Below are positions 42,811-52,425 of a stretch of DNA of 64,000 nucleotides, piece after piece (positions within the stretch are counted from its first letter, which is position 1; every line of letters begins with the position of its first letter). Source of the stretch: Arthrobacter sp. AZCC_0090. GTDB taxonomy: Bacteria; Actinomycetota; Actinomycetes; Actinomycetales; Micrococcaceae. The DNA is taken from assembly GCF_014207375.1 (NCBI RefSeq), contig NZ_JACHEE010000009.1, positions 62,001 to 126,000 of the forward strand. The letters run 5' to 3'. The translations under genes were made by a program, and so were the position numbers. Below the pieces are notes generated by a model. That model had not been told where the DNA came from, ran no database searches, and saw nothing but the letters and a program-made list of their open reading frames with translations.

Positions 42811-43716
42811 CTACTTGCTGAGACCGGCGGCAAAGCCGGGCAGCCATGCACGCAGGCCGGGCCCGAGGTCTTCACTGTCGCACGCAAGCTGGACACAGGC
42901 TTTGAGGTAGCTGAGCTTGTCTCCGGTATCGTACCGACGGCCGCGGAAGACAACTCCGTAGACACCGCTGCCTTCGCCCTCCCCCGCCGCCAGGACCTGG
43001 AGGGCGTCCGTCAGTTGGATCTCTCCTCCACGGCCGGGCTCGGTTTGCTCGAGAACGTCGAATACCGAGGGGTGAAGCACGTAGCGACCAATCACGGCCA
43101 AGTTGGACGGAGCTTCCTCGACAGAAGGCTTTTCCACAAGTTGCTTGATGCGAACGTAGCCATCTTCACCGATGTCCTCGATGTCCGCACAGCCATAGGC
43201 GCTGATCTGGGACGGCTCGACCTCAATGAGGGCTACGACGGATCCACCGGTCTTGTGCTGGACCTCGATCATGTCGCTGAGGAGAGTGTCCCGCGCATCA
43301 ATGAGGTCGTCGCCTAGGAGGACAGCGAAAGGTTCGTACCCAACGTGCTGCTTGGCACGCAGAACCGCATGGCCCAAGCCTTTGGGGTCGCCCTGGCGGA
43401 CGTAGTGAATGTCACCGAGGTTGCTGGTAGCCTGCACCGAATCCAGCTTGGTGGTGTCTCCCTTGGCCTCCAGGGTCGCTTCCAAGGCCGGCACACGGTC
43501 GAAGTGGTCCTCCAACGCGCGCTTGTTGCGGCCCGTGATCATGAGGACGTCATTGAGGCCCACGCTCACGGCTTCTTCGACAACATATTGGATGGCCGGC
43601 TTGTCGACTACCGGGAGCATCTCCTTGGGCATGGCTTTTGTCGCAGGTAGAAACCTTGTGCCGAGCCCGGCAACAGGGATTACGGCCTTACGGACGGCGC
43701 AGTTATTGGAAGTCAC
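42811..43716 (-). CDS. galU: UTP-glucose-1-phosphate uridylyltransferase
   Basis: A 301-residue nucleotidyltransferase making UDP-glucose for cell-envelope and storage sugars. AVIPVAGLGTRFLPATKAMP and KEMLPVVDKPAIQYVVEEAV are the UTP-binding signature; GLGHAVLRAKQHVGYEPFAV and VLLGDDLIDA are the sugar-phosphate and metal motifs. The start is a GTG at 43716. Divergent from the 5-formyltetrahydrofolate cyclo-ligase gene and head of the galU-GNAT-GlpR-like operon. Confidence 0.95.
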   Translation of the reverse strand: MTSNNCAVRKAVIPVAGLGTRFLPATKAMPKEMLPVVDKPAIQYVVEEAVSVGLNDVLMITGRNKRALEDHFDRVPALEATLEAKGDTTKLDSVQATSNLGDIHYVRQGDPKGLGHAVLRAKQHVGYEPFAVLLGDDLIDARDTLLSDMIEVQHKTGGSVVALIEVEPSQISAYGCADIEDIGEDGYVRIKQLVEKPSVEEAPSNLAVIGRYVLHPSVFDVLEQTEPGRGGEIQLTDALQVLAAGEGEGSGVYGVVFRGRRYDTGDKLSYLKACVQLACDSEDLGPGLRAWLPGFAAGLSK

Positions 43717-43835
43717 CGGACTAATCTAACGGAAGTGGCTGGACAATGGGCAAAAAGGGACACTGTTCGATGAATGGGATCATGCCGATCCTTACGGATC
43801 CGAGGCGCCGGACAGACGCGAGAACTGGAGCAAAA

Positions 43836-44441
43836 GTGACTTTGAAAGACGAGATCCGTCGGGAGAACCGCAACCGCCGCCTCGCCCGGACGGTGCAACA
43901 GCGTGCCGACGCCGGAACCGGGATTGCCCACCGCGGCCTCTCTTGGGCGGATGCTGTTTCCCACGGGAAACCGGCGACCTTCGCGGCCTACGTAGGAGTG
44001 GCTGCCGAACCGCCGACGATGCCGTTGCTTGAAGCACTGCATGCGGCTGGGCACAGGATTCTGCTTCCGGTCTGTGAACCGGGGCGACGCCTCAGCTGGG
44101 TGTTTTGGACACCGGAGACGACATTTGTTCGCTCAAGGTATGCCCCCATCGATGAGCCCGTAGGCGAACGATTCGACAGCGACGTCGTCAAGGATGCGAC
44201 CGGAATCTTCCTTCCGGCTACTGCCGTCGACGAGGGCGGCAACCGCATTGGCCAGGGCGGCGGCTACTACGACCGGCTCCTCGACAAACTGGATGCAGAC
44301 GGCCAACGGCCCCCGACTGTCGCCGTCGTTTATGACGATGAAGTCCTGCCCGCAGGCACCATCCCTGCCGAACCGTTCGATAAACCCGTCGCAGAAGCCC
44401 TTACCCCTCTCCGCCTGCTCGGACTAGCCCGAGCTGGCTGA
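43836..44441 (+). CDS. 5-formyltetrahydrofolate cyclo-ligase
   Basis: A 201-residue enzyme that uses ATP to turn 5-formyl- into 5,10-methenyl-tetrahydrofolate. LKDEIRRENRNRRLAR at the start, then PVCEPGRRLSWVFWTP, and the C-terminal GNRIGQGGGYYDRLLDKLDA are family signatures, the last being the substrate loop. A longer frame from 43746 lacks family similarity; the GTG at 43836 has GGAG close upstream and gives the normal length. Confidence 0.93.
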   Translation: MTLKDEIRRENRNRRLARTVQQRADAGTGIAHRGLSWADAVSHGKPATFAAYVGVAAEPPTMPLLEALHAAGHRILLPVCEPGRRLSWVFWTPETTFVRSRYAPIDEPVGERFDSDVVKDATGIFLPATAVDEGGNRIGQGGGYYDRLLDKLDADGQRPPTVAVVYDDEVLPAGTIPAEPFDKPVAEALTPLRLLGLARAG

Positions 44442-44613
44442 ACCGGGCTGGCCGAACCGGGCTTCTGGGCAGTTTGTTCCCTCCGCCACATTCCCTGGTG
44501 GAGACCCCGACGTCGGATGATAGAATTGGCACTCAGGCCCTGGGACTGCTAATGGATGGAACAATCACCTTCGCAGTGCAGGACCTGTAGTTCGTCCCGG
44601 AGGAGGATCACAA

Positions 44614-44877
44614 GTGCCCACATATGCCTATGCCTGCAAAGACTGCGGCCATGCCTTTGACATCGTTCAGGCCTTCACGGACAGTTCCCTGTCTGACTGC
44701 CCCGAATGCCAGGGATCCTTGCGCAAGAAATTCAACAGCGTGGGCGTCGTGTTCAAGGGATCGGGCTTCTACCGCACGGACTCCCGGGACTCCAAGGGAA
44801 GCACCGTTTCGGCTGCTCCTGCCGCGCCAGCTGCATCCCCGGCTCCAGCGTCGGTTCCCGCGGCTGCCGCCAGCTGA
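44614..44877 (+). CDS. FmdB-family zinc-ribbon protein
   Basis: An 87-residue protein with two Cys pairs, PTYAYACKDCGHAF and SDCPECQGSL, forming a zinc ribbon, then KKFNSVGVVFKGSGFYRTD, the conserved end of the FmdB regulatory domain, and an Ala/Pro-rich tail. The start is GTG with GGAGGAGGATCACAA. Role is unknown; such proteins are common beside folate or mechanosensitive-channel genes in actinobacteria. Confidence 0.92.
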   Translation: MPTYAYACKDCGHAFDIVQAFTDSSLSDCPECQGSLRKKFNSVGVVFKGSGFYRTDSRDSKGSTVSAAPAAPAASPAPASVPAAAAS

Positions 44878-44980
44878 CCGCGGTTCTTCCACCCGGTTAC
44901 CGCATTTCAGCCTGATCCGCTTTTCCACATAGCTCAATAAGGCCCTGTCTCCGGATTACTGGCCGGGTTAGCGTGGCAGC

Positions 44981-45817
44981 ATGCCAGCAACCCCGTTTGT
45001 ATCCCAAAGCCCCAGTTCAACGGTGCCTTCTTCGGTTCCGGGCAATAGCCGCCTCGCGCCGGTCACCAAGGACCGCCCTCGCGGTGTTCCGGCTCTTCCA
45101 CTGGGCCCTGCCCGCCGCCCCGGCAGTCACCGGAGGTATTCCAACCATCGCAGGTTCGGCAGCTGGCTGAACCGCAACCGCCGCCTCGTGGTGGCACTCC
45201 TGCTGTGCGTGGCCGCCGGGATCGCGGTCCACCAGCTGACTCCTGCCTCCGAACAGCGGGTGACGGTCCTCGCCGCGGCCCGGGACCTTCCGGCCGGGTC
45301 CACCTTGGCAGATTCCGACCTCAAACCTCTTGAAGTCCTTCCCGGCGGAGCTCCCGCCGGAGCGCTCACCTCTGGCACTGGACACAGGGGAAAGCAGCTT
45401 GCCTCGCCCCTTCAGAAAGGGCAGGTTCCCACAGACGCCCAATTCCTGGGCCCGGGTTTGCTGACCGGCGCCGGGCCCGCAACAGCAGCCGTTCCACTGC
45501 GCATGGCCGACTCCGCTTCAATTCAGCTTGTTTCGCCGGGCCAGTTGGTCAACGTTGTGCTCACGGCAGCTGATGGACTTGAAGGACCCGGCAAGAAATC
45601 CGAACTCCTGGCTGCAGCCGTCCCCGTTTTGTGGACGTCCGCACAAGGAGGCAGGGCGAGCCAGTGGCTCGGTACGAACGAGTCCGACGGCCTCGTAGTT
45701 GTCGCCGCGAATCCGCAGCAAGCCGAAATCCTCGCCGGAGCTTCCACCCGCGGAAAGTTGTTCTTTATCTTGGTCAATCCCTCAGGCAACAGGCAACCCG
45801 AAACCCATGCCGGATAG
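44981..45817 (+). CDS. SAF-domain (RcpC/CpaB-like) membrane protein
   Basis: A 278-residue protein with a basic cytoplasmic N-terminus, one membrane helix (RLVVALLLCVAAGIAVHQLT at about 68-87) and an outward SAF domain: VTVLAAARDLPAGSTLADSD is its hallmark. The second half, DSASIQLVSPGQLVNVVLTA, matches the RcpC/CpaB pilus-assembly fold. No other pilus genes are in the window, so it may be a solitary relative. The ribosome site is weak (GTGGCAGC). Confidence 0.82.
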   Translation: MPATPFVSQSPSSTVPSSVPGNSRLAPVTKDRPRGVPALPLGPARRPGSHRRYSNHRRFGSWLNRNRRLVVALLLCVAAGIAVHQLTPASEQRVTVLAAARDLPAGSTLADSDLKPLEVLPGGAPAGALTSGTGHRGKQLASPLQKGQVPTDAQFLGPGLLTGAGPATAAVPLRMADSASIQLVSPGQLVNVVLTAADGLEGPGKKSELLAAAVPVLWTSAQGGRASQWLGTNESDGLVVVAANPQQAEILAGASTRGKLFFILVNPSGNRQPETHAG

Positions 45818-45837
45818 CCCGGATCATCGTGGAATGT

Positions 45838-46092
45838 TCAGCCCCAGTGTGGAGGCCTTTGCTCCTTCAGCCAGGCGTCGTGATCGTAGCCGGGCTCGTC
45901 ACCCCAGCGGCGCGGATCATCCTCGGAGGCCTTCTTGGGCAAAATGCCTTCTCCCACAGGCTTGTGCTCCGGTGCGGGCTTCAATTCTGTTTTCTCCTGC
46001 TTGTCCAACTCCGTGTTATCCAGCTCGGTGGCAGCCTCTACTGCATCACTGTCCGCGGGGTATTTGGCTTTTGTGCTCTTTCTCTCCGCCAT
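45838..46092 (-). CDS. Small conserved acidic hypothetical protein (84 aa)
   Basis: Begins MAERKSTKAKYPADSDAVEA and ends GDEPGYDHDAWLKEQRPPHW. The charged, low-complexity middle suggests disorder, while the Trp/Pro-rich end looks conserved. AAGGAAG precedes the ATG at 46092. It follows the large helicase-like gene on the same strand by 24 bases, so the two may be co-transcribed. No function can be given. Confidence 0.7.
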   Translation of the reverse strand: MAERKSTKAKYPADSDAVEAATELDNTELDKQEKTELKPAPEHKPVGEGILPKKASEDDPRRWGDEPGYDHDAWLKEQRPPHWG

Positions 46093-46116
46093 TGCGCTTC
46101 CTTACTGGATAGCTGG

Positions 46117-49100
46117 TCACAGGCCGGGACCTTGCGTACCGCCAAGTTCGGCCTGACCCGGCTCCGCCTGACTACCCCGCCCTGCCTGTGTGCCCGGCCC
46201 TGCCTGTGTGCCCGGCTCCGGCTGACGATCCAGTTCCAATTGTTCAACATCCATGTCCAGGAATCCATGCTCGACGGCGCCAAAGGAGGGCGCAACGGGC
46301 TTTTCGAGTCCAAGATAGGAACCGATGCGGTCCGCACAAGACGAGGGGTCCGTGAATACTTCGATGGTCCACAAAGACATGTAACGCCAGCCGAGGCGTT
46401 CCAGGAGCTGGGGCCGGAGCCTGCTACGCTCCCTAACGCTCATGCGGCGGTATCGCTCCGTGCCATCCGATTCAATGGCCACCGGGGTGGGCATTTCGGT
46501 GTCATCACGGCCGATGGTGTGCACGGGATCGGCCGCCGCGGCGATGTCCAGCGCTCCGTCGTAGTGATGCCACACGCGGGCTCCACGAGCACGGAGCCGC
46601 TCGCCCAGATCCGCTACCAGCGGATCCTCACCGAGCGCCTGCTCGCTGGCCGCCGCCCTGGTTGCCGGTGTCCCCAGATCCGAATTGCCCGAGAGTTCGC
46701 GATCAAGGAGTTCATGGAAATCAACCGCTCCATGAGCCAATCGGTCCAGATCCAGGTCCTCAGGACGGAAGCAACTCAGGACGTGCAAGGATCTGCGCGA
46801 GCGGGTCATTGCCAAGGCAAACTTGTTACGGCCGCCTTCGGCGGACAGGGGGCCGAAACTGTGCAGCGCGCGGCCATGTGGAGTGCGCCCGAAGCCGAGG
46901 GAAAAGATGATGTGGTCGCGAACCAATCCTTGGGCACGCTCCAGATCCACCACGCGGAAGGACTCTGCACCTGCGTTGAAGAAACCGGACAACAGAGGAT
47001 AGTTGGGCAGCTGGAGCCTAATGGCTTCGCCGATCCTTGCAGCATGGCGCAGGCTTGCGGTCACCACTGCGAGCGAGGTACGGGGCCGAAGCCTGGCGTG
47101 TTCGAAAACCAGATCCACCACACGATTCACTTCTGCTGCAACCGATTCCACGCCTTCGTGATCCGAACCTGGCAGTCCGGTACCGTCCGGGATGTACTCA
47201 ACCACAACCGAACGGTCGAGACCGGTGACGGATTGGCCATCCGGCAGTCGACGCAGGCCACCATCGTAGTAATTCTTGCTCAGTTGCAGGACCAGATCTT
47301 CATCAACAGCGCGGTACACCCAATTCAGTTGCCAAGTCGGCAAGACGCGGGCCAATGCACTGAAGGCACTGTCAACCGTGTCCTGGCTCGTGACGCCTGC
47401 CAGGGGAGGCTCCACGGCCACGCTAAATGTGCGGGCGTTGGCAATCTTCGCGTCGCCAAAGGCAATCACTTGTTCGGCCCGGGCGATGGCCGGCAGCACA
47501 GCCTGCAAAGACGTGCTCTCGGCATCAAGAATCACCACTGCGTCGAACTTCTGTTCGGCAGGCAACAGCCCGGTCAGCAGGTATGGGCTGATGGACCACA
47601 CAGGCACGAGCCGGGAAACCAGAGCCGGAGCCTGGGCGCTGAGCGCCGAGAGGGTAACCCGGCCGTCCTTGATCAGATTCCGCAGGAGCTCTGCCTGGCG
47701 GGGATGTTCCGCGATTCCGGCCCGCCACATTTCGGCAAGCGTCCACCTCAGCCTGGCTGCACCGCTGGCAATGTGCGCGTGATCCGCCAGGCGGTACTCG
47801 GCTTCGAGACGGCGGAGGGAATCGCCGTCGGACATGGCAAGGTAGTCGTCACCGCTGATCATGGCTTCCAGGGCAGACTGCCACCAAGCCAGCTCCAATT
47901 CCGCGCCAACGGATTCGGCAGGGACTTCCCGACCTGCCAAATCCGCGAGTAGTTCGCCGAGTCCGTGCTCACGCATGTTCTCGACCAAAAGCGTACGCTC
48001 CGGCAGGGTCTCCAGAGTTCCCGTATCCGCGACAAGACGCTCAAGGCGCGCCATGAGAACTTCGTAGCGGGTCGCGTGAAGGTCGCCGCCGTCGGCCGTG
48101 TGTTTGAGGCAATCGCCCAGACGACGGAGCTCCCGGTCCAATTCCCGGTACGTAGCGCCCAAATCCGCGAGCCCGGATGGCACGGCAGGATGACGCTGCG
48201 TGGTGGCGTACTCAGCCCAAAGGGCCCGCTGCTCCTGAACGAGTGCCAAGGAACTGTGCAGATCCGCAATGTGGACACCGGGCCGGACGTATTCTTTGGC
48301 CACTCTTCGCAAACGGGAGCGCTGCATCGACGGCATTTCGAGGCCCCGCTCGCGACGCCATGCGGAGGTGGCGGTAGCCGAAATCAGATCGTGGACCGGC
48401 CGGTCGAAGATATCCGGGGTGAATTTGTCCAGGCTCTCCCGCACCGCCATCAACAGCTCAAGTTGCGCGCCCCATTCGGCGAAGTTCGCCCCGAGGCGGA
48501 TTTCGGAGTGCTCTGCAACCTGGTTCATCCGTTCCCGCAGTTTGGGGAGGTGCTCCGCGGCGGCGCCAGCCAGTTGCTGGGCTTCTTCCGTCTCCTTGCG
48601 CGTGACCAAGCGCGCACCGTACCAGGGGCTCGACGTCGACGCCCGGCTGAAACTGCCTAGTTCGGCAGCGCGGCGCAGTCGTCCAGCCAGCTCGGCCCGG
48701 TCTTTGATATTGTCCAACACGCTGCGCTTCAAGCGCACGGTAGTGGCGGGGGCAGGCTGGATGGAGGTCAGCTCCGCGAGCGACTGCATTGCCTGATAGG
48801 GCGAGCACCCCCAGCGCTGGCGAACATTGTGCAACGACGCGACATGGTCCATGAGGGCATGACGGTGCTCAGTCAGGGTCTTGTGAAGATTCGCAAGTTG
48901 AGGTTCCAGTGACTTCTCGTTGCGTATGATCGCGCTGACCAGCTGTCCCTTGAGCTGCTGGGCCGTGGCACCATTGCCCGGCCTGAACAGCATCGACTCA
49001 AGGCCAAGGGCTTCAAAATTGCTGGCGAGCCCGTTGAGGCTCGCACGCCGGTCGCCCACCACGAGCACTGATTTGCCCTCGTTGACAAGCGCGCCGATGG

Positions 49101-50052
49101 CATTGATTGCAGTTTGGGTCTGGCCGCTGCCTGGCGGGGTGCTTACCACGAGCGAATCGCCTGCCCGGACTGCATCCACGACGTACTGCTGGTCAGCATC
49201 CGCATCAAGGAGCAGCGACTCCTCGGCAGGCTCGCGCTCGTCGAGGTTCGGGAACCGCCCGGACTTGATCGGTTCAGGTTCAACGTTCCCGCCGTTGGCA
49301 GCTTCGAACAAGGATGCGACGACGCTGCTGTTTTCGTTGATCCAGGGGTCGTCCAGATTCCCGGACAAATCCGCCAAGGTTGTTATGAGGAGATTGGGGG
49401 TTACTTCGGCACCTGGGATCGGCTGCACCAGCGTGGCAAGACGGTCAAGGACTGGTTGGGGATCGAGGCGCGCGGTGTTGTAGGCCATGCGGCTCACCGC
49501 ATTGACGTCGAACACAATTCCATGGACGGTCTTCAAGTGCCGGACCAACGCAGGGTTGATGCCCGCTTGTTCCGTGAGTTGCAGTTCGTAGTCATCCTCG
49601 CCGGGCCGCGCTGTGAGCGAAATAGCTGCCAACATGACGGGAGCGGAAACGCGCTGGGGTTTTCCTCCGACGGCCGATGTCCAGACGACAGTTCCGCAGG
49701 ACAGATACCCGGCGTCGATCCCCCGGTCGTTGCCCAATTCGAAGATCTTCGAGCGAAGGTTCCTGGCTGCACGCGCGGCAACAAGATATTGCTGGCGATC
49801 CCGGATCAGGGTAGAAAGACGGGTTCGGCGTCCGGCGAGGAGCTGCGCGAGGCCTGAAGGGTGGCCGTTACTAAGGTCGATCGAACCTTCCGGCGTCTTG
49901 ACGAAGCGCAGCATAGTGTCCGCGCCAGTCACAGGTTTGAGCCCCGACAGCCATTTCCGGAGCTCTGCAGAGCTCTCTTCGTGGCTTTGACCTACTGACA
50001 CCGCTGCCTTCTTTTCTGTTCTAGCTCGAGACGACTTGGACCAAATCGGCAT
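46117..50052 (-). CDS. Large SF1-helicase-like protein with degenerate ATPase motifs and C-terminal nuclease-fold domain
   Basis: A 1311-residue cytoplasmic protein. Residues ~280-500 look like an SF1 motor: DADQQYVVDAVRAGDSLVVS leads into PPGSGQTQ at 306-313, where Walker A should be PPGTGKTQ; Lys is replaced by Gln311. The Walker B equivalent is FDAVVILDAEST, without the usual Asp-Glu pair. Later DHIIFSLGFGRTPHGR and NKFALAMTRSRRSLHVLSCF match helicase motifs V and VI. The end (PVAIESDGTERYRRMSVRER and LGWRYMSLWTIEVFTDPSSC) resembles the restriction-endonuclease-like domain found at the end of such proteins, then a repeat-like Gly/Gln tail. The frame extends to 50244 but would run through the guaA terminator; ATG 50052 is chosen. 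Confidence 0.75.
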   Translation of the reverse strand: MPIWSKSSRARTEKKAAVSVGQSHEESSAELRKWLSGLKPVTGADTMLRFVKTPEGSIDLSNGHPSGLAQLLAGRRTRLSTLIRDRQQYLVAARAARNLRSKIFELGNDRGIDAGYLSCGTVVWTSAVGGKPQRVSAPVMLAAISLTARPGEDDYELQLTEQAGINPALVRHLKTVHGIVFDVNAVSRMAYNTARLDPQPVLDRLATLVQPIPGAEVTPNLLITTLADLSGNLDDPWINENSSVVASLFEAANGGNVEPEPIKSGRFPNLDEREPAEESLLLDADADQQYVVDAVRAGDSLVVSTPPGSGQTQTAINAIGALVNEGKSVLVVGDRRASLNGLASNFEALGLESMLFRPGNGATAQQLKGQLVSAIIRNEKSLEPQLANLHKTLTEHRHALMDHVASLHNVRQRWGCSPYQAMQSLAELTSIQPAPATTVRLKRSVLDNIKDRAELAGRLRRAAELGSFSRASTSSPWYGARLVTRKETEEAQQLAGAAAEHLPKLRERMNQVAEHSEIRLGANFAEWGAQLELLMAVRESLDKFTPDIFDRPVHDLISATATSAWRRERGLEMPSMQRSRLRRVAKEYVRPGVHIADLHSSLALVQEQRALWAEYATTQRHPAVPSGLADLGATYRELDRELRRLGDCLKHTADGGDLHATRYEVLMARLERLVADTGTLETLPERTLLVENMREHGLGELLADLAGREVPAESVGAELELAWWQSALEAMISGDDYLAMSDGDSLRRLEAEYRLADHAHIASGAARLRWTLAEMWRAGIAEHPRQAELLRNLIKDGRVTLSALSAQAPALVSRLVPVWSISPYLLTGLLPAEQKFDAVVILDAESTSLQAVLPAIARAEQVIAFGDAKIANARTFSVAVEPPLAGVTSQDTVDSAFSALARVLPTWQLNWVYRAVDEDLVLQLSKNYYDGGLRRLPDGQSVTGLDRSVVVEYIPDGTGLPGSDHEGVESVAAEVNRVVDLVFEHARLRPRTSLAVVTASLRHAARIGEAIRLQLPNYPLLSGFFNAGAESFRVVDLERAQGLVRDHIIFSLGFGRTPHGRALHSFGPLSAEGGRNKFALAMTRSRRSLHVLSCFRPEDLDLDRLAHGAVDFHELLDRELSGNSDLGTPATRAAASEQALGEDPLVADLGERLRARGARVWHHYDGALDIAAAADPVHTIGRDDTEMPTPVAIESDGTERYRRMSVRERSRLRPQLLERLGWRYMSLWTIEVFTDPSSCADRIGSYLGLEKPVAPSFGAVEHGFLDMDVEQLELDRQPEPGTQAGPGTQAGRGSQAEPGQAELGGTQGPGL

Positions 50053-50139
50053 ACTTTCGAGGGTAGCGGGAATCGACCTGCAGTCCGCACCGCAACACTG
50101 GTGGAAAGGCAAATTACCCCTGATTTCAGGGGAAATGCA

Positions 50140-50173
50140 AGGTGACCGGCCTCTGGAAAGAGACCGGTCACCT
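50140..50173 (-). terminator. guaA terminator
   Basis: AGGTGACCGG (50140-50149) pairs perfectly with CCGGTCACCT (50164-50173), seven bases after the guaA stop; on the minus strand the stem is followed by TTGCATTT. Confidence 0.75.
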
Positions 50174-50179
50174 AGAACG

Positions 50180-51784
50180 CTATTCCCACTCGATGGTTCC
50201 CGGTGGCTTGCTGGTGACGTCCAGTACCACGCGGTTGACTCCATCTACCTCGTTCGTGATCCTGTTGGAGATCCTGGCGAGGAGGTCGTAAGGGAGCCTC
50301 GACCAGTCAGCAGTCATAGCGTCCTCGGAAGAAACGGGACGCAATACGATCGGGTGCCCATAGGTACGTCCGTCACCTTGCACGCCGACGCTGCGGACAT
50401 CGGCGAGCAGCACCACCGGCATCTGCCAGACGTCGTTGTCGAGACCGGCCGCCGTGAGCTCGGCACGCGCGATGGCGTCTGCCTTGCGCAGCAGGTCCAA
50501 ACGTTCCTTGTTCACTTCTCCGACAATGCGGATGCCGAGGCCCGGACCAGGGAACGGCTGGCGTCCAACGATTTCCTGCGGCAGGCCCAGCTGCGCACCC
50601 ACGGCGCGAACCTCGTCCTTGAACAGGGCGCGGAGCGGCTCAACGAGCTCGAACTGCAGGTCCTCGGGCAAGCCTCCCACGTTGTGATGGCTCTTGATGT
50701 TCGCAGCACCTTCGCCTCCGCCGGATTCGACGACGTCCGGGTACAGGGTGCCCTGGACGAGGAATTTGATGCTCTCGCCTTCGGACGCGGCCTCGGCAAT
50801 GATGGCCCGCTCTGCTTCCTCGAACGCACGAATGAACTCGCGGCCGATGATCTTGCGCTTGGTTTCGGGATCGCTGACTCCGGCCAGGGCGGACAGGAAA
50901 CGCTCCTGCTCATTTGCCACATAGAGTTTCACGCCGGTTGCAGCAACGAAGTCACGCTCGACCTGTTCGGCTTCGCCTTCGCGCAGCAAACCATGGTCCA
51001 CGAACACGCAGGTGAGCTGGTCACCCACGGCGCGCTGCACAAGGGCTGCGGCAACGGCCGAGTCGACGCCTCCGGAGAGGCCGCAGATGACCTTGGAATC
51101 ACCGACCTGCCGGCGGATTCGATCAACCTGCTCTTCGAGGATGTTGCCGGTGGTCCAGTTGGGCTTCAGGCCGGCTCCGTCGAACAAGAAGTTCTCCAGA
51201 ACCTGCTGGCCGTGTGCCGAGTGCTTGACCTCGGGGTGCCACTGCACGCCGTAGAGGTGCTTTTCCTCGTTCGCGAAAGCGGCTACAGGTGCACCGGCGG
51301 TGGTCGCCAGGACTTCGAAGCCTGCCGGGGCAACATGCACGGAGTCTCCATGGCTCATCCAGGTGTTCTGCGAGTCAGGGGTGCCTGCAAGGATGGAGCG
51401 GGCTTCGCCAACCGTGGTGGCTTCGGTGGCGCCGTACTCGCGCAACCCGGTCTGTGCGACCTTGCCGCCGAGCGCGTTGGCCATGGCCTGGAAGCCGTAG
51501 CAAATACCCAAGACCGGCACGCCGGCCTCGAAAAGGTCTGCGCCAACCCTCGGGGCACCCTCGGCATAAACGCTTGAAGGACCGCCGGAAAGAATGATCG
51601 CTGCCGGGTTCTTGGCCAGAAGCTGCTCGGTGGTGAAAGTGTGCGGAACAATCTCCGAGTACACATTCGCTTCACGGACGCGGCGGGCAATCAGCTGCGC
51701 GTACTGGGCACCGTAGTCAACAACCAGCACCGGCTTCTGGGAAGTCTGAGCTTCAGAACTGAAGGGTGCGGTGGGAGTAGTCAC
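50180..51784 (-). CDS. guaA: GMP synthase (glutamine-hydrolysing)
   Basis: A 534-residue enzyme converting XMP to GMP with ATP and glutamine. The glutaminase half has [20 protein letters not shown] and the nucleophile Cys in [12 protein letters not shown], with His and Glu in [11 protein letters not shown]. The synthetase half has the PP-loop [20 protein letters not shown], and the C-terminal dimer domain ends [11 protein letters not shown], invariant in GuaA. Complete. Together with guaB and guaB3 at 55.7-58.5 kb this region holds the guanine nucleotide branch. Confidence 0.97.
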   Translation of the reverse strand: MTTPTAPFSSEAQTSQKPVLVVDYGAQYAQLIARRVREANVYSEIVPHTFTTEQLLAKNPAAIILSGGPSSVYAEGAPRVGADLFEAGVPVLGICYGFQAMANALGGKVAQTGLREYGATEATTVGEARSILAGTPDSQNTWMSHGDSVHVAPAGFEVLATTAGAPVAAFANEEKHLYGVQWHPEVKHSAHGQQVLENFLFDGAGLKPNWTTGNILEEQVDRIRRQVGDSKVICGLSGGVDSAVAAALVQRAVGDQLTCVFVDHGLLREGEAEQVERDFVAATGVKLYVANEQERFLSALAGVSDPETKRKIIGREFIRAFEEAERAIIAEAASEGESIKFLVQGTLYPDVVESGGGEGAANIKSHHNVGGLPEDLQFELVEPLRALFKDEVRAVGAQLGLPQEIVGRQPFPGPGLGIRIVGEVNKERLDLLRKADAIARAELTAAGLDNDVWQMPVVLLADVRSVGVQGDGRTYGHPIVLRPVSSEDAMTADWSRLPYDLLARISNRITNEVDGVNRVVLDVTSKPPGTIEWE

Positions 51785-51904
51785 CGTAACAGCCTACTTT
51801 GCCGGGATGCCCCGGTGCACCTTGAAGCCTGTCGTGAAGCCGGGAATCAGCCCACAAACCGTCCCGACGTTAGCGATCTCACAATGCCCGCCGGGGCGGG
51901 CCCG

Positions 51905-52423
51905 TCAGTAACGCTTGGATGCCTGCGGATTGGCGGCTAGTTCGGCTTCTACCTCCGAGTGGAACTTCTTCTCCACAATGAAGGACATCAGCGGGACAAC
52001 CCCGCCCAAGGCAAGCAGGATGAGCTTCGTGAACTGCCAGCGCATGAGCGACCACAAACGGAAGTCCGAGATGAGGTAAACCACGTACATCCAGCCGTGG
52101 ACGATCAGCACCGTCACGGAGACGTTGACGCCGCCAAGAACCGCCTTCGACTCGGCGTCAGCGAAGCCGAAACCGAAGGGCTGCCCGGTGGCCGCGTTGG
52201 TGCCGCCGGCAAAGAGGTATACACCGAACACATAGCGTGCCACGAGCTCGGCGCACAGGAGCAGGAGCATGGTGCCGGTGAGGTAGGCCATGACCTTGTA
52301 GAACTTCAGTGCGGAGCGGATCTGGGCCGTGGTTCCGCCAAAGCGGCGCTTCTTTGCCGGGGTCGGCTTCGCGCCGGACTCTCCGGACTGTTCGGGTTGG
52401 ATGGCCGGTTTGGGCTCAATCAT
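51905..52423 (-). CDS. DUF3817 integral membrane protein
   Basis: A 172-residue protein with three hydrophobic segments. ALKFYKVMAYLTGTMLLLLC near residue 40 and VHGWMYVVYLISDFRLWSLM with KFTKLILLALGGVVPLMSFI-like sequence match DUF3817, which typically occurs beside guaA in actinobacteria. Overlaps nothing; its ATG lies two bases beyond the SURF1 stop, so it follows SURF1 in one transcript. Function unknown. Confidence 0.88.
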   Translation of the reverse strand: MIEPKPAIQPEQSGESGAKPTPAKKRRFGGTTAQIRSALKFYKVMAYLTGTMLLLLCAELVARYVFGVYLFAGGTNAATGQPFGFGFADAESKAVLGGVNVSVTVLIVHGWMYVVYLISDFRLWSLMRWQFTKLILLALGGVVPLMSFIVEKKFHSEVEAELAANPQASKRY

Positions 52424-52425
52424 GG

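Noticed and set aside
45631..47952. A 773-codon + strand frame starting inside the SAF gene
   Set aside because: Mostly antisense to the 1311-aa protein, whose motifs and start are convincing.
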